Assembly (NCBI RefSeq): GCF_007860185.1
Contig: NZ_SJPY01000001.1
Span: 705,132 to 769,131 of the forward strand
Origin: Novipirellula aureliae
GTDB lineage: Bacteria; Planctomycetota; Planctomycetia; Pirellulales; Pirellulaceae
DNA length: 64,000 nt
Reading direction: 5' to 3'
Shown here in pieces: positions 18,915-32,854 of this stretch (the first letter of the stretch is position 1; each line of letters starts with the position of its first letter). The notes under the pieces are model-generated. The model ran no database searches, had not been told where the DNA came from, and was given only the letters and a program-made list of their open reading frames with translations. A program made the translations under genes and the position numbers.

Positions 18915-21704
18915 CTACCTCGCCATATCGATCATTGCATCGACGACCACGCGGTCTTCGTACTGGGTCAGCGTCGCTTGGCCGCCACGGAACCATTGCA
19001 GCAGCGGTGGTGTATAACTTTGCGGCGGATCGAACGGCGTACGGTGGTTTTGCCATGCGGTGCTTAACCAGCGATTTGCTGCGGAGTCAAAATGGTACTC
19101 GCCGCCAAGCGTGCACTGTAGGCCGGCCGCGAAAATTCGATTGGCGTCCGCCAACGCATTCGCCGGATCCACTTTCAATTGTCGTGACATCATATCCAAA
19201 AAGGTTGCTCCGGCATGACTTGTTGTCGCCGATCGTTTAAACAGTTGTTGCGTTACCCATGTTTCCAATCGACTGCCGCGGAGGTTGCCGACTCGAGCTC
19301 TTAACTGGGCCATGTCATTGACCTCGACGGAAGTCAGAAAAGGTAAGCTGGCCGTCAGTATGTCGGGATAAAAGGACAGCACACTGAAACCGCCTCCCGT
19401 ATAGCGGTACAATCCACCGATCAGTTTTGTCATTCCGGGAGCGACCGGTGTTCCACGTCCAAGTCCTAGTGGCAGTCGGTCCAACACGCCAGGAAGTGGC
19501 CACGCCCCGAGGTAGCCGGGTAATTGGCGAAGCGCACGATAGGAGTTGAGCAGTCCATCAAAATCATCAGGATTGGGAGGCACCGAATCTTTAATCGCAG
19601 CGAACAAATGCGTCGGGGGGCCTAGGTAATCGGAAGCAACGTGAGCTTGAACGGCTACGATATCATCGGGGGCAAACCGCATTGCCACACGAGTCGGTGG
19701 ACCGAGTTGCTTGGCCCATTTTCCATATTGATCGGGCGACCACGGTGCGACCTCGGCATGAATCGACAATTGTTCAACCGAGGTGGGATTGCCATCCGCA
19801 TCAAGGACCGGTTTGCGATGAATCCCAGCCATAATCGGATCGATTCTTGCAAAACGACTGGAGTAGGCCTCGGCGATTTGGGCATACCAAGCCGCTTCCT
19901 CCACCGAGACTTGCTTGAGCGGTGTGTCGGCAATCGGCAAAAAAGTGCCACGTGCTCCACGTCGTGTATCGATCAGATCCTCTCCCACCGAAACGACACC
20001 GCTACCGTCCATTCGCTCGTTGAAATTTGCCGGCAAGTAGCCCGTGCGAATGAGCTCGTCGATCGATCCGGTTGGAAACCCCTCTGCCGCCGATGCCAAG
20101 CGTGCGAGTTGCACGAGCGTGATATCGGATTTGGAGTCGAGGCGGCGGCGAAGTTCAATCATATAATCAGGCGATACCAAACCCTTTAACATTAACGGCG
20201 ACAAGTAGACGAACACCGAATCGTTACGCTCAATCGGCATCAAGCGGCGGGCCAATTGGAACTCGGGGGTCTTCGCCAACGATTGACCACTGTCGGCCAC
20301 TTCAAGAAAACGGCTGGCGATCGTTTCGCTATTGGTCACCAAAAAGGAGTCTCCTTTTTCGACCATGAAGGAACGAATGCGGTTATCCGCGGTTCGCAGG
20401 AAGGAAACCGTTTGACCGTTGATCGTTGTGTCGCTTAGCTCGACCGCATCATCGCTACTTGCCGTTGCCGTGCGGTCGTTTTGTAGCGAGCGGCGGAACA
20501 GAAATGCATTGTTGACCTTAAACAAAACGCCGATCGACGCTCCGTCGCTTAGAAATAGATCGCGTCCGATGATCGCTTGATCTTGGATGATCGATGGACC
20601 GAGCATCCGCGACATTTGCGTCATTTGCAAATTCAATTGCGATTGAATGGTTTGGGTTGATTGCCCACGAAACCCTCGTAGTGAAATCATGCGCGAGATC
20701 TCGCCACCATAATCGTTCGACAAGTCGGTGAACCAGAGATAATTCTCGAACGACCCGTAGCGGAGATAGAAGCATTCCGGAGGTACACTTTCGGCAATCG
20801 GTTCCACGTTGGCGGTTGGCATGCGAGTATCGAGACCAACCACGTTCGGGTTTACGTCGGCGAATGAGGGTGCCCAACGTGGGCCGGGCGGTACGGTGAC
20901 CGTCTCCGGAATCCCTTGTCCATTTGCCGATGCATTCGTCATGCCCCCGGTGGCAGCGCGTCGGAATATCACCTCGCTCTCATCTTCCGCACCTCCGATT
21001 AGCTTTAGTGTTGACAGTAGTTCGTCTTCGTCATTTGGCCGCGTCTGGAACCAATCGGGCAGAGGTAGACGCATTCGTCCTGACAACATCGCGACCAGAT
21101 AGGTCTCGACCCATGGGGGGTAGTCGCCTGAGTCGATTTGGGTTTTGACTCCCGTCGTGTAGTCGCTCCACCAGCCCCGCAGTAGGGTCGCATAGATGGG
21201 AGGATTCGATTCGGGGACAAGTTCGTATTGCCCGATCTCGCCATTCTCGTCGTAAACGCTAACAATGATCGGTTCATCATTGGGAAACAAAAAAGAAACT
21301 CGCCGAGCGATTGTTTGCTCGGTGGCCCGATCCTCGTTGGTGAGTTCCCGGATTAGACTGCCGAGCCGTCCAAGCAATCGTCCACGCCCCGGTTCGGGTA
21401 CGGGACGTTCCGACGGACGCACGATCGGGGCCGTCACTTCACCTGAAACGGGATACAGAACACGTCCGCCCGCATCGGTCACTCTCAATCGGGGGGCTGA
21501 TCCAACGGGCGCAGCGGACGCAAGTGGGACCTCGATGGTTGCGACACCGAGTGGTTTGCCGATTTGCGCCGACACCATTGCCTCGACTGCCATTGCCGAG
21601 GCTGGGGGGATGGCGATGGCCGCCAGTAGCGCGAGGCACCAAAGAACGGGGCACCAAAGAACGGGGCACCTGGGAACGGGGCACCTGGGAATGGGGAGGT
21701 TCAT
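18915..21704 (-). CDS. Large secreted protein of unknown function
   Basis: About 929 residues from ATG 21704 (MNLPIPRC). The N-terminus holds a hydrophobic export signal (LALLAAIAIPPASAMA), unusually preceded by a Cys/Pro/Trp pentapeptide repeat coded by a 15-bp minisatellite. An in-frame ATG at 21749 would add 15 residues. The mature part mixes beta-rich and helical regions (GRDLFLSDGASIGVLFKVNN, VNNAFLFRRSLQ, SVFVYLSPLMLKGLVSPDYM). It resembles large planctomycete exported proteins of DUF3352 style, but I cannot confirm the family. It stands alone, convergent with the small membrane protein. Confidence 0.82.
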   Translation of the reverse strand: MNLPIPRCPVPRCPVLWCPVLWCLALLAAIAIPPASAMAVEAMVSAQIGKPLGVATIEVPLASAAPVGSAPRLRVTDAGGRVLYPVSGEVTAPIVRPSERPVPEPGRGRLLGRLGSLIRELTNEDRATEQTIARRVSFLFPNDEPIIVSVYDENGEIGQYELVPESNPPIYATLLRGWWSDYTTGVKTQIDSGDYPPWVETYLVAMLSGRMRLPLPDWFQTRPNDEDELLSTLKLIGGAEDESEVIFRRAATGGMTNASANGQGIPETVTVPPGPRWAPSFADVNPNVVGLDTRMPTANVEPIAESVPPECFYLRYGSFENYLWFTDLSNDYGGEISRMISLRGFRGQSTQTIQSQLNLQMTQMSRMLGPSIIQDQAIIGRDLFLSDGASIGVLFKVNNAFLFRRSLQNDRTATASSDDAVELSDTTINGQTVSFLRTADNRIRSFMVEKGDSFLVTNSETIASRFLEVADSGQSLAKTPEFQLARRLMPIERNDSVFVYLSPLMLKGLVSPDYMIELRRRLDSKSDITLVQLARLASAAEGFPTGSIDELIRTGYLPANFNERMDGSGVVSVGEDLIDTRRGARGTFLPIADTPLKQVSVEEAAWYAQIAEAYSSRFARIDPIMAGIHRKPVLDADGNPTSVEQLSIHAEVAPWSPDQYGKWAKQLGPPTRVAMRFAPDDIVAVQAHVASDYLGPPTHLFAAIKDSVPPNPDDFDGLLNSYRALRQLPGYLGAWPLPGVLDRLPLGLGRGTPVAPGMTKLIGGLYRYTGGGFSVLSFYPDILTASLPFLTSVEVNDMAQLRARVGNLRGSRLETWVTQQLFKRSATTSHAGATFLDMMSRQLKVDPANALADANRIFAAGLQCTLGGEYHFDSAANRWLSTAWQNHRTPFDPPQSYTPPLLQWFRGGQATLTQYEDRVVVDAMIDMAR
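21635..21694 (-). repeat. 15-bp minisatellite inside a signal-peptide region
   Basis: Four tandem 15-bp units (GGCACCAAAGAACGG and GGCACCTGGGAAYGG, written on the plus strand) lie inside the 5' coding end of the large secreted protein. They translate on the minus strand as a repeating five-residue CPVPR/CPVLW pattern just before the hydrophobic core. Confidence 0.85.
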
Positions 21705-22148
21705 GAGGCTGTCGTGGTGGCATTTATCGAGAAAAATGATTTTTTTCATAGCAAAGTGGTTTGTGGTTTCGGTTCAACGGTGGGCTGCTGGCGAAAGTCT
21801 AGCAAAGTGATTGTTGTACCTTTGCCGGAGCATCCGGGGGAGCTCTGATTGGCGTCCTTAAGGTGATTGCGAGGGAGGGGCTCGCACGGCACCTACACGA
21901 AGTTCAGCATGGGCGTCCCCCTTCCGAAGGGCGGCTTTCGGTCGCGTTGGACCTCGCCAAACTTCGTTCATTGGATGTCTAAGTCGTTTGCCAAGTTGCA
22001 CTTAAAAGTTGCACGGCCGCTGCGATTGGGGACGGCGTTGTTGAATTGGTTGTCTGCGGGGGTCGCCAGCGAGCGTCCAACAAGGATAATGGTGGCTACC
22101 TAAAGCATACATTAATTCCTCCCAACAACATTTAGGATAGCCAAAAGC
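21705..22148. other. Intergenic region between divergent genes
   Basis: About 440 bases between the secreted-protein gene and argH. One plus-strand frame (21867-22103) is open but has no ribosome binding site or domain. I see ACGAAGTT...AACTTCGT palindromic pieces around 21897-21967, perhaps a degraded dispersed repeat. Confidence 0.4.
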
Positions 22149-23525
22149 GTGGATAGTCCATCACGAAGCGGCGTTTTTCAGGCTCAAACCGACAAGCGAC
22201 TTGAGGCATTTGCCGAGAGCATCAGCTTTGATCGAAGGCTCTATCGTCAAGACATTCGCGGTTCGATCGCGCACGCAGAGATGTTGACCGCCCGTGGAAT
22301 GCTCTCTGGCGAAGAATTTGCCTTGATCGAAGCCACTTTGAAAGAAATCGAAGCGGAACTCGATGCGGAGACATTTCCGATCTCCTTCGAACTCGAAGAC
22401 ATCCATATGCACGTCGAGCAAGCCTTGATTGACCGGATCGGCGACACGGGGCGGAAACTACATACCGCACGCAGCCGCAATGACCAAGTCAGTACCGACG
22501 TTCGCTTGTGGGTTCGCGAATCGCTCGAAGAGGTCGACGCAAAACTTCTCGATCTACAGCGTGCTTTTTTGTCGCGTTGTGACCAAGACTTTGATGTTGT
22601 TTTGCCAGCCTACACGCACTTGCAGAGGGCTCAACCGGTGCTCGCTCCGCATTATTGGTTGGCCTACATCGAAAAATTCCAGCGAGATCGAACGCGTGTC
22701 GCCGATTGTCGGAAACGATTGAACGAATGTCCGCTTGGCGTTGCGGCAGTCGCCGGAACGACGTTGCCGATCGACCGTCAACAAACGAGCCAATCGCTGG
22801 GATTCGATCGACCGACGGCCAACAGTTTAGACACCAGCAGCGATCGCGATTTTATGCTTGAAAGCGCCTTCGTCTTGTCCGTGATCGCTTCCCATTTGAG
22901 CGGTTGGGCCGAGGAGTGGATCCTATGGAGCACCGTCGAGTTTGACTTCATTAAAATGCCACAAGCCTTTTGTACCGGCAGCAGCATCATGCCTCAAAAG
23001 GTGAATCCGGATACCTTGGAATTGACACGCGGTAAAGCGGCACGCGTGATGGGTAATCTGCAAACGCTAATGCTATTGGTGAAAAACTTGCCACTGGCTT
23101 ATAACCGCGATCTGCAAGAAGACAAACCGCCTTTATTCGATTCGTTTGACACGGTGATCGCATCGCTATCGCTTGCCGCACCGATTGTCGAAGGATCGAT
23201 GTTGCGGCGAGAATCGATCGAGAGCCGACTTGAAAAAGGCTATCTCGATGCGACGACTTTGATGGAATGGATGATTCGCAAAGGCATGCCGCAAAGACGG
23301 GCACATCATTTGGTTGGCGCGATTGTTGGTGAAGCCATGGGGCGCGACGTACCCCTTAGCGACCTAACGCTCGACGTGATGCAGTCCCATGCAGCGGAGA
23401 TTGATGAGTCGGTCTACAAGGTGCTTGGCAGTCAAAATGCGGTCGCCGCGTTCGTTAGTTACGGCTCGGCAGGACCCGACCAAGTTCGCAGCCAGATCGA
23501 TCGTTGGAAAAAACGGTTGCAGTAA
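22149..23525 (+). CDS. argH: Argininosuccinate lyase
   Basis: Last step of arginine synthesis: splits argininosuccinate into arginine and fumarate. GTG start at 22149 with AGGATAG upstream. The protein begins SGVFQAQTDKRLEAFAESIS as usual. The superfamily signature GSSIMPQKVNPD, with the catalytic Ser, is at ~residues 278-290, and HTARSRNDQV and HLQRAQPV are also present. 458 residues is the normal length. No other arg gene is nearby. Confidence 0.96.
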   Translation: MDSPSRSGVFQAQTDKRLEAFAESISFDRRLYRQDIRGSIAHAEMLTARGMLSGEEFALIEATLKEIEAELDAETFPISFELEDIHMHVEQALIDRIGDTGRKLHTARSRNDQVSTDVRLWVRESLEEVDAKLLDLQRAFLSRCDQDFDVVLPAYTHLQRAQPVLAPHYWLAYIEKFQRDRTRVADCRKRLNECPLGVAAVAGTTLPIDRQQTSQSLGFDRPTANSLDTSSDRDFMLESAFVLSVIASHLSGWAEEWILWSTVEFDFIKMPQAFCTGSSIMPQKVNPDTLELTRGKAARVMGNLQTLMLLVKNLPLAYNRDLQEDKPPLFDSFDTVIASLSLAAPIVEGSMLRRESIESRLEKGYLDATTLMEWMIRKGMPQRRAHHLVGAIVGEAMGRDVPLSDLTLDVMQSHAAEIDESVYKVLGSQNAVAAFVSYGSAGPDQVRSQIDRWKKRLQ

Positions 23526-23550
23526 ATTCGTTTCTGGTTCCCCGGCTCCC

Positions 23551-23634
23551 GCCTGGGCACTGGATGATTGCAGGCTCCCGCCTGCTTCGTCCGACGTTCG
23601 CGAGGCGGGTGCCTCGGTTGCAGTGCGCCCCAGG
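23551..23634. repeat. REP-like imperfect palindrome
   Basis: The left half (GCCTGGGCACTGG... GGCTCCCGCC) is an imperfect inverted repeat of the right half (GGCGGGTGCCTCGG...GCCCCAGGC). It lies between argH and the nfnA-like gene and looks like a dispersed REP element. Confidence 0.55.
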
Positions 23635-23685
23635 CACAAGCCTGAGGACAAGTGTTTCGCCCTTTTGTCGTAGTAGAGTGATTGA

Positions 23686-24558
23686 ATGTTCCCGATAGTC
23701 GAAGCCAGACCTTTGGCCCGCGATGTCAAGTTGTTTCGAATTCATGCACCGCGAGTGGCTAAAAAACGGCAAGCGGGCCAATTCGTGATCCTTCGTATTG
23801 CCGAACATGGTGAACGAATTCCACTTACGATCGCTGACTCGGACGACGAAGGAAATATTACGATTATCGTCCAAGGCGTTGGGAAAACAACCAAGTGGCT
23901 CAATACGCTTGAGACCGGTGATTCCATTCTTGACGTCGTCGGACCGCTCGGCGAAGAATCGGAAATCGATACCTTCGGAACCGTCGTTATCATCGGTGGC
24001 GGAGTCGGCACAGCGATTGCCTACCCGACGGCCGTTGCGATGAAAAAGGCGGGGAATCATGTGATTAGCATCGTCGGTTCTCGAAACAGAGAACTGTTGA
24101 TTCTAGAGGATGAAATGCGAGCAACAAGCGACGAACTTTGCATCATGACGGACGACGGCAGCCATGGCGAAAAAGGTTTCGTCACTGAAAAACTACAACA
24201 GGTGATCGACCGCGGAGCCCCCATCGCTCGTGTCTTGGCGATTGGCCCGGTGCCGATGATGCGAGCGGTTGCCGAAAGGACCCGGCCGCATGCGATTAAA
24301 ACCATCGTTAGTTTGAATCCGATTATGGTCGACGGGACTGGGATGTGCGGTGGTTGCCGAGTTCTGGTGGGGGGGAAGAGTAGGTTTGCTTGTGTTGATG
24401 GGCCCGAATTCGATGCTCACCAAGTCGATTTCGAAGTATTGATCCAACGAAACCGTTTATACAAACAACAAGAAACGGAATCGCTCGCCCGCTTCGAGAA
24501 AGAACAGTGCGAAGCCGCAAAGCAAAAATCATCGTGTCGTTTGGAGCAATCCACTTAA
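23686..24558 (+). CDS. NfnA-type ferredoxin-NADP reductase subunit (FAD/NAD/[2Fe-2S])
   Basis: Small subunit of an NfnAB/SudAB-type flavoprotein. In known Nfn complexes it carries FAD, binds NAD(H) and holds one [2Fe-2S] cluster. Seen here: the FAD-binding RIPLTIAD; the dinucleotide fold VVIIGGGVGTAIAYP; and a C-terminal cluster motif DGTGMCGGCRV with a third Cys in FACVDGPEFDAHQVDF, matching the Asp/Cys/Cys/Cys ligation known for this family. Length 290, ATG 23686. The large subunit follows 52 bp downstream. Whether it works as a true electron-bifurcating Nfn or as a sulfide dehydrogenase cannot be read from sequence. Confidence 0.88.
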   Translation: MFPIVEARPLARDVKLFRIHAPRVAKKRQAGQFVILRIAEHGERIPLTIADSDDEGNITIIVQGVGKTTKWLNTLETGDSILDVVGPLGEESEIDTFGTVVIIGGGVGTAIAYPTAVAMKKAGNHVISIVGSRNRELLILEDEMRATSDELCIMTDDGSHGEKGFVTEKLQQVIDRGAPIARVLAIGPVPMMRAVAERTRPHAIKTIVSLNPIMVDGTGMCGGCRVLVGGKSRFACVDGPEFDAHQVDFEVLIQRNRLYKQQETESLARFEKEQCEAAKQKSSCRLEQST

Positions 24559-24610
24559 TCAGGCGGTCTGTTTTCCGTTCACCCCAATAAAAACCTAACT
24601 CAACATCATC

Positions 24611-26041
24611 ATGGCAAAACCGCTCCCTCCAAAAGAACGAATGAAGATTCCTCGTCAAGCAATGCCAGAACAGGAGGCGGCCGTACGGGCTCGCAACTTT
24701 GGTGAGGTTAACCTTGGGCTTGAAGTTGTTGCTGCGGAAACCGAAGCACAACGATGCCTCAGTTGTGCCGATCCTAAATGCGTCGGCGGCTGTCCGGTTG
24801 GGGTGAAAATCAAGGATTTTGTCGAGCTGGTTCTGGCCGGCGACTACTTGAAAGCGGCCGCAAAGATTCGCGAAGATAACGTCTTACCCGCGGTGACCGG
24901 ACGGGTATGTCCACAAGAGAATCAATGCGAAGGGGCTTGCATCATGGGCAAGCGGTTTAGCTCGTTGGCCATCGGCAACCTGGAACGATTCGTCGCCGAT
25001 TATGAACGCCAATCAGGACAAATCGGGCTACCAGAGCGAGCACCATCGACGGGCAAGAAAGTCGCCATTGTCGGCTCGGGACCGGCGGGACTCAGTTGTG
25101 CTGGTGATCTGGCATTGCAAGGTCACCAGGTCACTGTTTTTGAAGCGCTTCATGAAATCGGTGGCGTGTTGCTCTATGGAATTCCTGAATTTCGATTGCC
25201 GAAAGACATCGTTCGCGGCGAGATCGAAAACATGAAAAAGATGGGCATCGATTTTCAAACCAATGTCGTCGTCGGCAAATCGATGACGATCGATGAACTG
25301 TTTGACGAAGAGGCCTTTGATGCGGTCTTTATCGCAACCGGTGCAGGCTTGCCCCAGTTCTTGGATATCCCAGGCGAGCATTTTGGGGGAGTCTACTCAG
25401 CCAACGAGTTTTTGACTCGCGTCAACCTGATGAAAGCCTATGACTCAGAGCATTATGATCAGCCGGTTTATGATTGCCGGGATCGAAATGTGGCTGTCGT
25501 CGGGGGGGGCAATACGGCAATGGACTCGGTTCGTTCGGCGATGCGATTGGGAGCAAAAAATGCCTACATCATCTACCGCCGTAGTGAAGAGGAAATGCCG
25601 GCACGGAAAGAGGAAGTGCATCATGCGAAAGACGAAGGCGTCGAGTTTATGAATCTGCACAATCCCATCGAATTTATCGGTGATGAGCGAGGCGTTCTGA
25701 CGGGAGTCAAACTCATCAAGATGGAGTTGGGTGAGCCAGATGACTCGGGTCGCCGTCGTCCGAAACCGATCGAAGGTAGCGAATTTGAAATGCCGCTCGA
25801 TGTTGCCATCATCGCGGTCGGTACCGGTGCCAACCCGTTGGTCCAATCGACGACGCCCGATATGGCAACAAACAAATGGGGCTACATTGTCGCCGACGAA
25901 AAATCACTGCGAACGAACAAACGCGGCGTTTTCGCTGGCGGTGACATCGTCAGCGGAGCCGCCACCGTCATTCTGGCTATGGGAGCAGGCCGAACGGCAG
26001 CTCGGTCCATCAACGACTTCCTGCGAACGGGCGAGTGGTAG
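24611..26041 (+). CDS. NfnB/GltD-type NADPH oxidoreductase subunit (annotated GltA-like)
   Basis: Large subunit of the pair. The N-terminal Fe-S domain has CLSCADPKCVGGCPVGVKI and a second set in CPQENQCEGAC, enough for two [4Fe-4S] clusters. The FAD-binding motif is VAIVGSGPAGLSCAGDLALQ and the NADPH-binding one VAVVGGGNTAMDSVRSAMRL. The C-terminal GVFAGGDIVSGAATVILAMG closes the FAD site. 476 residues equals homotetrameric GltA/NfnB. The absence of a large glutamate synthase subunit and the presence of the NfnA-like gene argue for ferredoxin:NADP/NAD electron transfer rather than glutamate synthesis. Confidence 0.9.
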   Translation: MAKPLPPKERMKIPRQAMPEQEAAVRARNFGEVNLGLEVVAAETEAQRCLSCADPKCVGGCPVGVKIKDFVELVLAGDYLKAAAKIREDNVLPAVTGRVCPQENQCEGACIMGKRFSSLAIGNLERFVADYERQSGQIGLPERAPSTGKKVAIVGSGPAGLSCAGDLALQGHQVTVFEALHEIGGVLLYGIPEFRLPKDIVRGEIENMKKMGIDFQTNVVVGKSMTIDELFDEEAFDAVFIATGAGLPQFLDIPGEHFGGVYSANEFLTRVNLMKAYDSEHYDQPVYDCRDRNVAVVGGGNTAMDSVRSAMRLGAKNAYIIYRRSEEEMPARKEEVHHAKDEGVEFMNLHNPIEFIGDERGVLTGVKLIKMELGEPDDSGRRRPKPIEGSEFEMPLDVAIIAVGTGANPLVQSTTPDMATNKWGYIVADEKSLRTNKRGVFAGGDIVSGAATVILAMGAGRTAARSINDFLRTGEW

Positions 26042-26221
26042 GCGGGATTGCCATTTTCAATAAGCCCTCGGTTCGATTGGGATTGCTCGTAGGATTCTCG
26101 TCCGTCAAGCCGCCGATGACCCAATCGTGTGATGTGTGCGGATACGCACGAAAAGTCTCTTCTGCGCGCTGATTCGCTCGGCCTGTGCTTTGGGATGCGA
26201 GGCAAGCGTGCGAAGTCGGTA

Positions 26222-26238
26222 TTGGCATGCCGAATGCT
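26222..26238 (+). promoter_or_regulatory. Candidate sigma-54 promoter
   Basis: TTGGCATGCCGAATGCT has the GG-N10-GC spacing of -24/-12 sigma-54 promoters and matches the TGGCAYG...TGCT consensus at most positions. It is ~79 bases upstream of the stress protein start. Confidence 0.4.
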
Positions 26239-26316
26239 ACCGTTCTTAAAGGAAATAAACGCATGCTTCGCAACGAGTTGTGCTTAGAAACGGTCTCTTT
26301 AGGGAAAAAAGAAATC

Positions 26317-26814
26317 ATGTCGACACCCTCTGTGCTATGTGCCACCGACTTCAGCCCGGCTAGTGACGAAGCGGTACGGGTCGCGGTCGAGGAATCCAAT
26401 CGCCGAGGTGCGATCATGGATTTGGTTCATGTTTGGTATCCGGTTGACCCCGTCGCATCCGACTTCACTTCATTTGGTGTACCGGCTTGCAGTATCACGA
26501 CGCCGCTGGAACTGCGGAAACTTCTGGAGGAAATCGAGATTCCCTTACCTCCCGATCGAGTCCGTCGGCATTTGGAGGTCGGCATCGCTAGTGAAATACT
26601 GGTGAGCAAGGCGCGGGAACTTGGCAGTGAAGTAATGGTGGTTGGAACGCATGCCCATGGGCCTTTGATGCGTTGGTTCATCGGCAGTGTCGTTAGCGAG
26701 GTGCTCCGCCATTCACCCTGTCCCGTGTTGGTTTGCCGAACACCGCCCAAGGATATCGAGTCAGGCAACCGGAAAGCCTACGAAAAAACGGTGCCGTCGG
26801 AAGCTTCCTATTGA
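26317..26814 (+). CDS. Universal stress protein (UspA family)
   Basis: A single Usp domain of 165 residues. It starts MSTPSVLCATDFSPASDEAV, the normal first strand with the Asp that contacts ATP. It also contains the ATP-binding G-x2-G-x9-G(S) loop as GTHAHGPLMRWFIGSVV, followed by SPCPVLVCR. ATG 26317 is chosen because the family begins there; the longer frame from 26185 adds an unrelated leader. It probably binds ATP and acts in stress tolerance. Confidence 0.9.
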   Translation: MSTPSVLCATDFSPASDEAVRVAVEESNRRGAIMDLVHVWYPVDPVASDFTSFGVPACSITTPLELRKLLEEIEIPLPPDRVRRHLEVGIASEILVSKARELGSEVMVVGTHAHGPLMRWFIGSVVSEVLRHSPCPVLVCRTPPKDIESGNRKAYEKTVPSEASY

Positions 26815-27070
26815 GGTAACGGAAGTTGTCCATGGACCGTTTACGATTGTGGTTTGTCGTTGTTGGAGAGGCTAGAATCAGGGCATGAGAATCAGGGCAT
26901 GATGCGGCATGAGGGCATTATCGAGAAGAATCCGTCGGTTTGCATTCGTCTTTTTTGCAGTTGCTTTACCAACGGCGGTCTTCGTACGATTCGAACGAGT
27001 TCGAGTGGCTCACCGTATGCACGTTGGCAATTAAATGGCAATTTATTCAATTTTTCCCAAAAACGATGAT

Positions 27071-28336
27071 ATGCATCTAGCGGTAACAGGCGACCAGTCC
27101 GTTGACATTCGTTCTGGAAAACGAGACGTTTTGGTCGATGGTCATGTCGAAAAGGGCTTTGAGTACGTCCGCGAACAGTTTGAACGAAACTTTCGTGAGC
27201 GTGGCGAGCAGGGGGCGGCGTGCGCGATTTATCACCAGGGAGAACGGGTCGTTGATCTGTGGGGAGGCACCCAGTGCGAGGACTCTCAAGTTGCGTGGTC
27301 GCCCGAAACCCTGACGCTCTGTTTTTCGGTGACCAAGGGCATGGCTGCTGCTGCGCTGGCGGTTGCCCACAGCCAATCTCTGTTCGAATTGGACCAGACC
27401 GTTGCGACGTATTGGCCTGAGTTTGCCAAGCAGGGCAAGGAACAGATTACGGTTCGTCAATTGCTTTCCCACCAAGCCGGTTTGGTGACGACCGGGCGAC
27501 CGCTCGAAGCAGATCAGTTGGCTGACCAGGATGGGCTCGCGGAAATTTTGCAAAACCAACGGCCGCTTTGGGAACCGGGCAGCCGACATGGCTACCACAC
27601 ACTCACATTAGGCTGGTATCAGAGCGAACTGCTCCGTCGAATTGACCCATTGGGCCGAAGTATTGGAGTGTTTTTCCAGCAGGAAATCGCGGAACGATTG
27701 GGAATCGAATTTTATATCGGATTGCCGCGGCATATTTCCCTCGGCCGGCTGAGTACGATCCAGGGGTTTCACCGCTACGAGATGCTTGGTCATTTGCACG
27801 AGTTGCCGCCGATGATGGTGTTGTCAGGCATTTTGCCGAATTCACTCGTTTCGAAATCAATTCGCACGTTGAAGATCAACAATCCTGCTGAAATCGGTAG
27901 CGAGAAGTATCGTCACCTAGAGATTCCCTCGGCCAACGGTTTCGGTCAAGCGATCGCCGTCGCGAAGGTTTACGAAGTACTCGCCCGTGGCGGTAAAGAA
28001 CTAGGGCTTCGCTCCGAGACCTATCGCGAACTCATCGCTCCGCCAACCACTCCGCGCGATGGCAATTATGATGCCATCCTCAAGATGGACACGAGCTACC
28101 AGTTTGGGTTTTCTCGACCTAGTCGAGGCATGCCGTTCGGAAGTGATTCCACAGCATTTGGTTGCCCCGGCGCAGGCGGCTCGTTTGGGATGGCGGATCC
28201 GTCACATCGAGCCGGCTTTGCTTACATCACCAACAAAATGGGCTTCCGTTTGTCGGATGATCCTCGCGAAAAAGCGGTTCGCGATGCCTTTTATGAGTGC
28301 ATCGGAGCAAACGCTCAGCAACGGCAGATCGCATAA
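27071..28336 (+). CDS. Serine hydrolase of beta-lactamase/esterase family VIII
   Basis: The penicillin-binding-protein fold is indicated by the SxxK nucleophile motif SVTK (in LCFSVTKGMAAAALAV), the partner Tyr motif GYHTLTLGWYQSELL and a C-terminal GCPGAGGSFGMADP loop. The N-terminal GEQGAACAIYHQGERVVDLW is typical of this hydrolase group. About 421 residues from ATG 27071; no signal peptide, so probably a cytoplasmic esterase-like enzyme rather than a beta-lactamase. Substrate unknown. Confidence 0.87.
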   Translation: MHLAVTGDQSVDIRSGKRDVLVDGHVEKGFEYVREQFERNFRERGEQGAACAIYHQGERVVDLWGGTQCEDSQVAWSPETLTLCFSVTKGMAAAALAVAHSQSLFELDQTVATYWPEFAKQGKEQITVRQLLSHQAGLVTTGRPLEADQLADQDGLAEILQNQRPLWEPGSRHGYHTLTLGWYQSELLRRIDPLGRSIGVFFQQEIAERLGIEFYIGLPRHISLGRLSTIQGFHRYEMLGHLHELPPMMVLSGILPNSLVSKSIRTLKINNPAEIGSEKYRHLEIPSANGFGQAIAVAKVYEVLARGGKELGLRSETYRELIAPPTTPRDGNYDAILKMDTSYQFGFSRPSRGMPFGSDSTAFGCPGAGGSFGMADPSHRAGFAYITNKMGFRLSDDPREKAVRDAFYECIGANAQQRQIA

Positions 28337-28410
28337 GGCGACTTCGCCGCAGGTTTCTGTATCACCCGAGACGAAGTTGAACATTTCCTCTTGGCTATGT
28401 TATTCCTCTG

Positions 28411-32799
<4,389 letters not shown>

Positions 32800-32854
32800 C
32801 ACATTTAGTCTCCGCGTTGACAAAAAACGCATTGCGTGTCTCATTTTGGTCGTT

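Noticed and set aside
21867..22103. 78-residue plus-strand frame upstream of argH
   Set aside because: No ribosome binding site, no hydrophobic or domain pattern, and palindromic DNA within it; not enough to call a gene.
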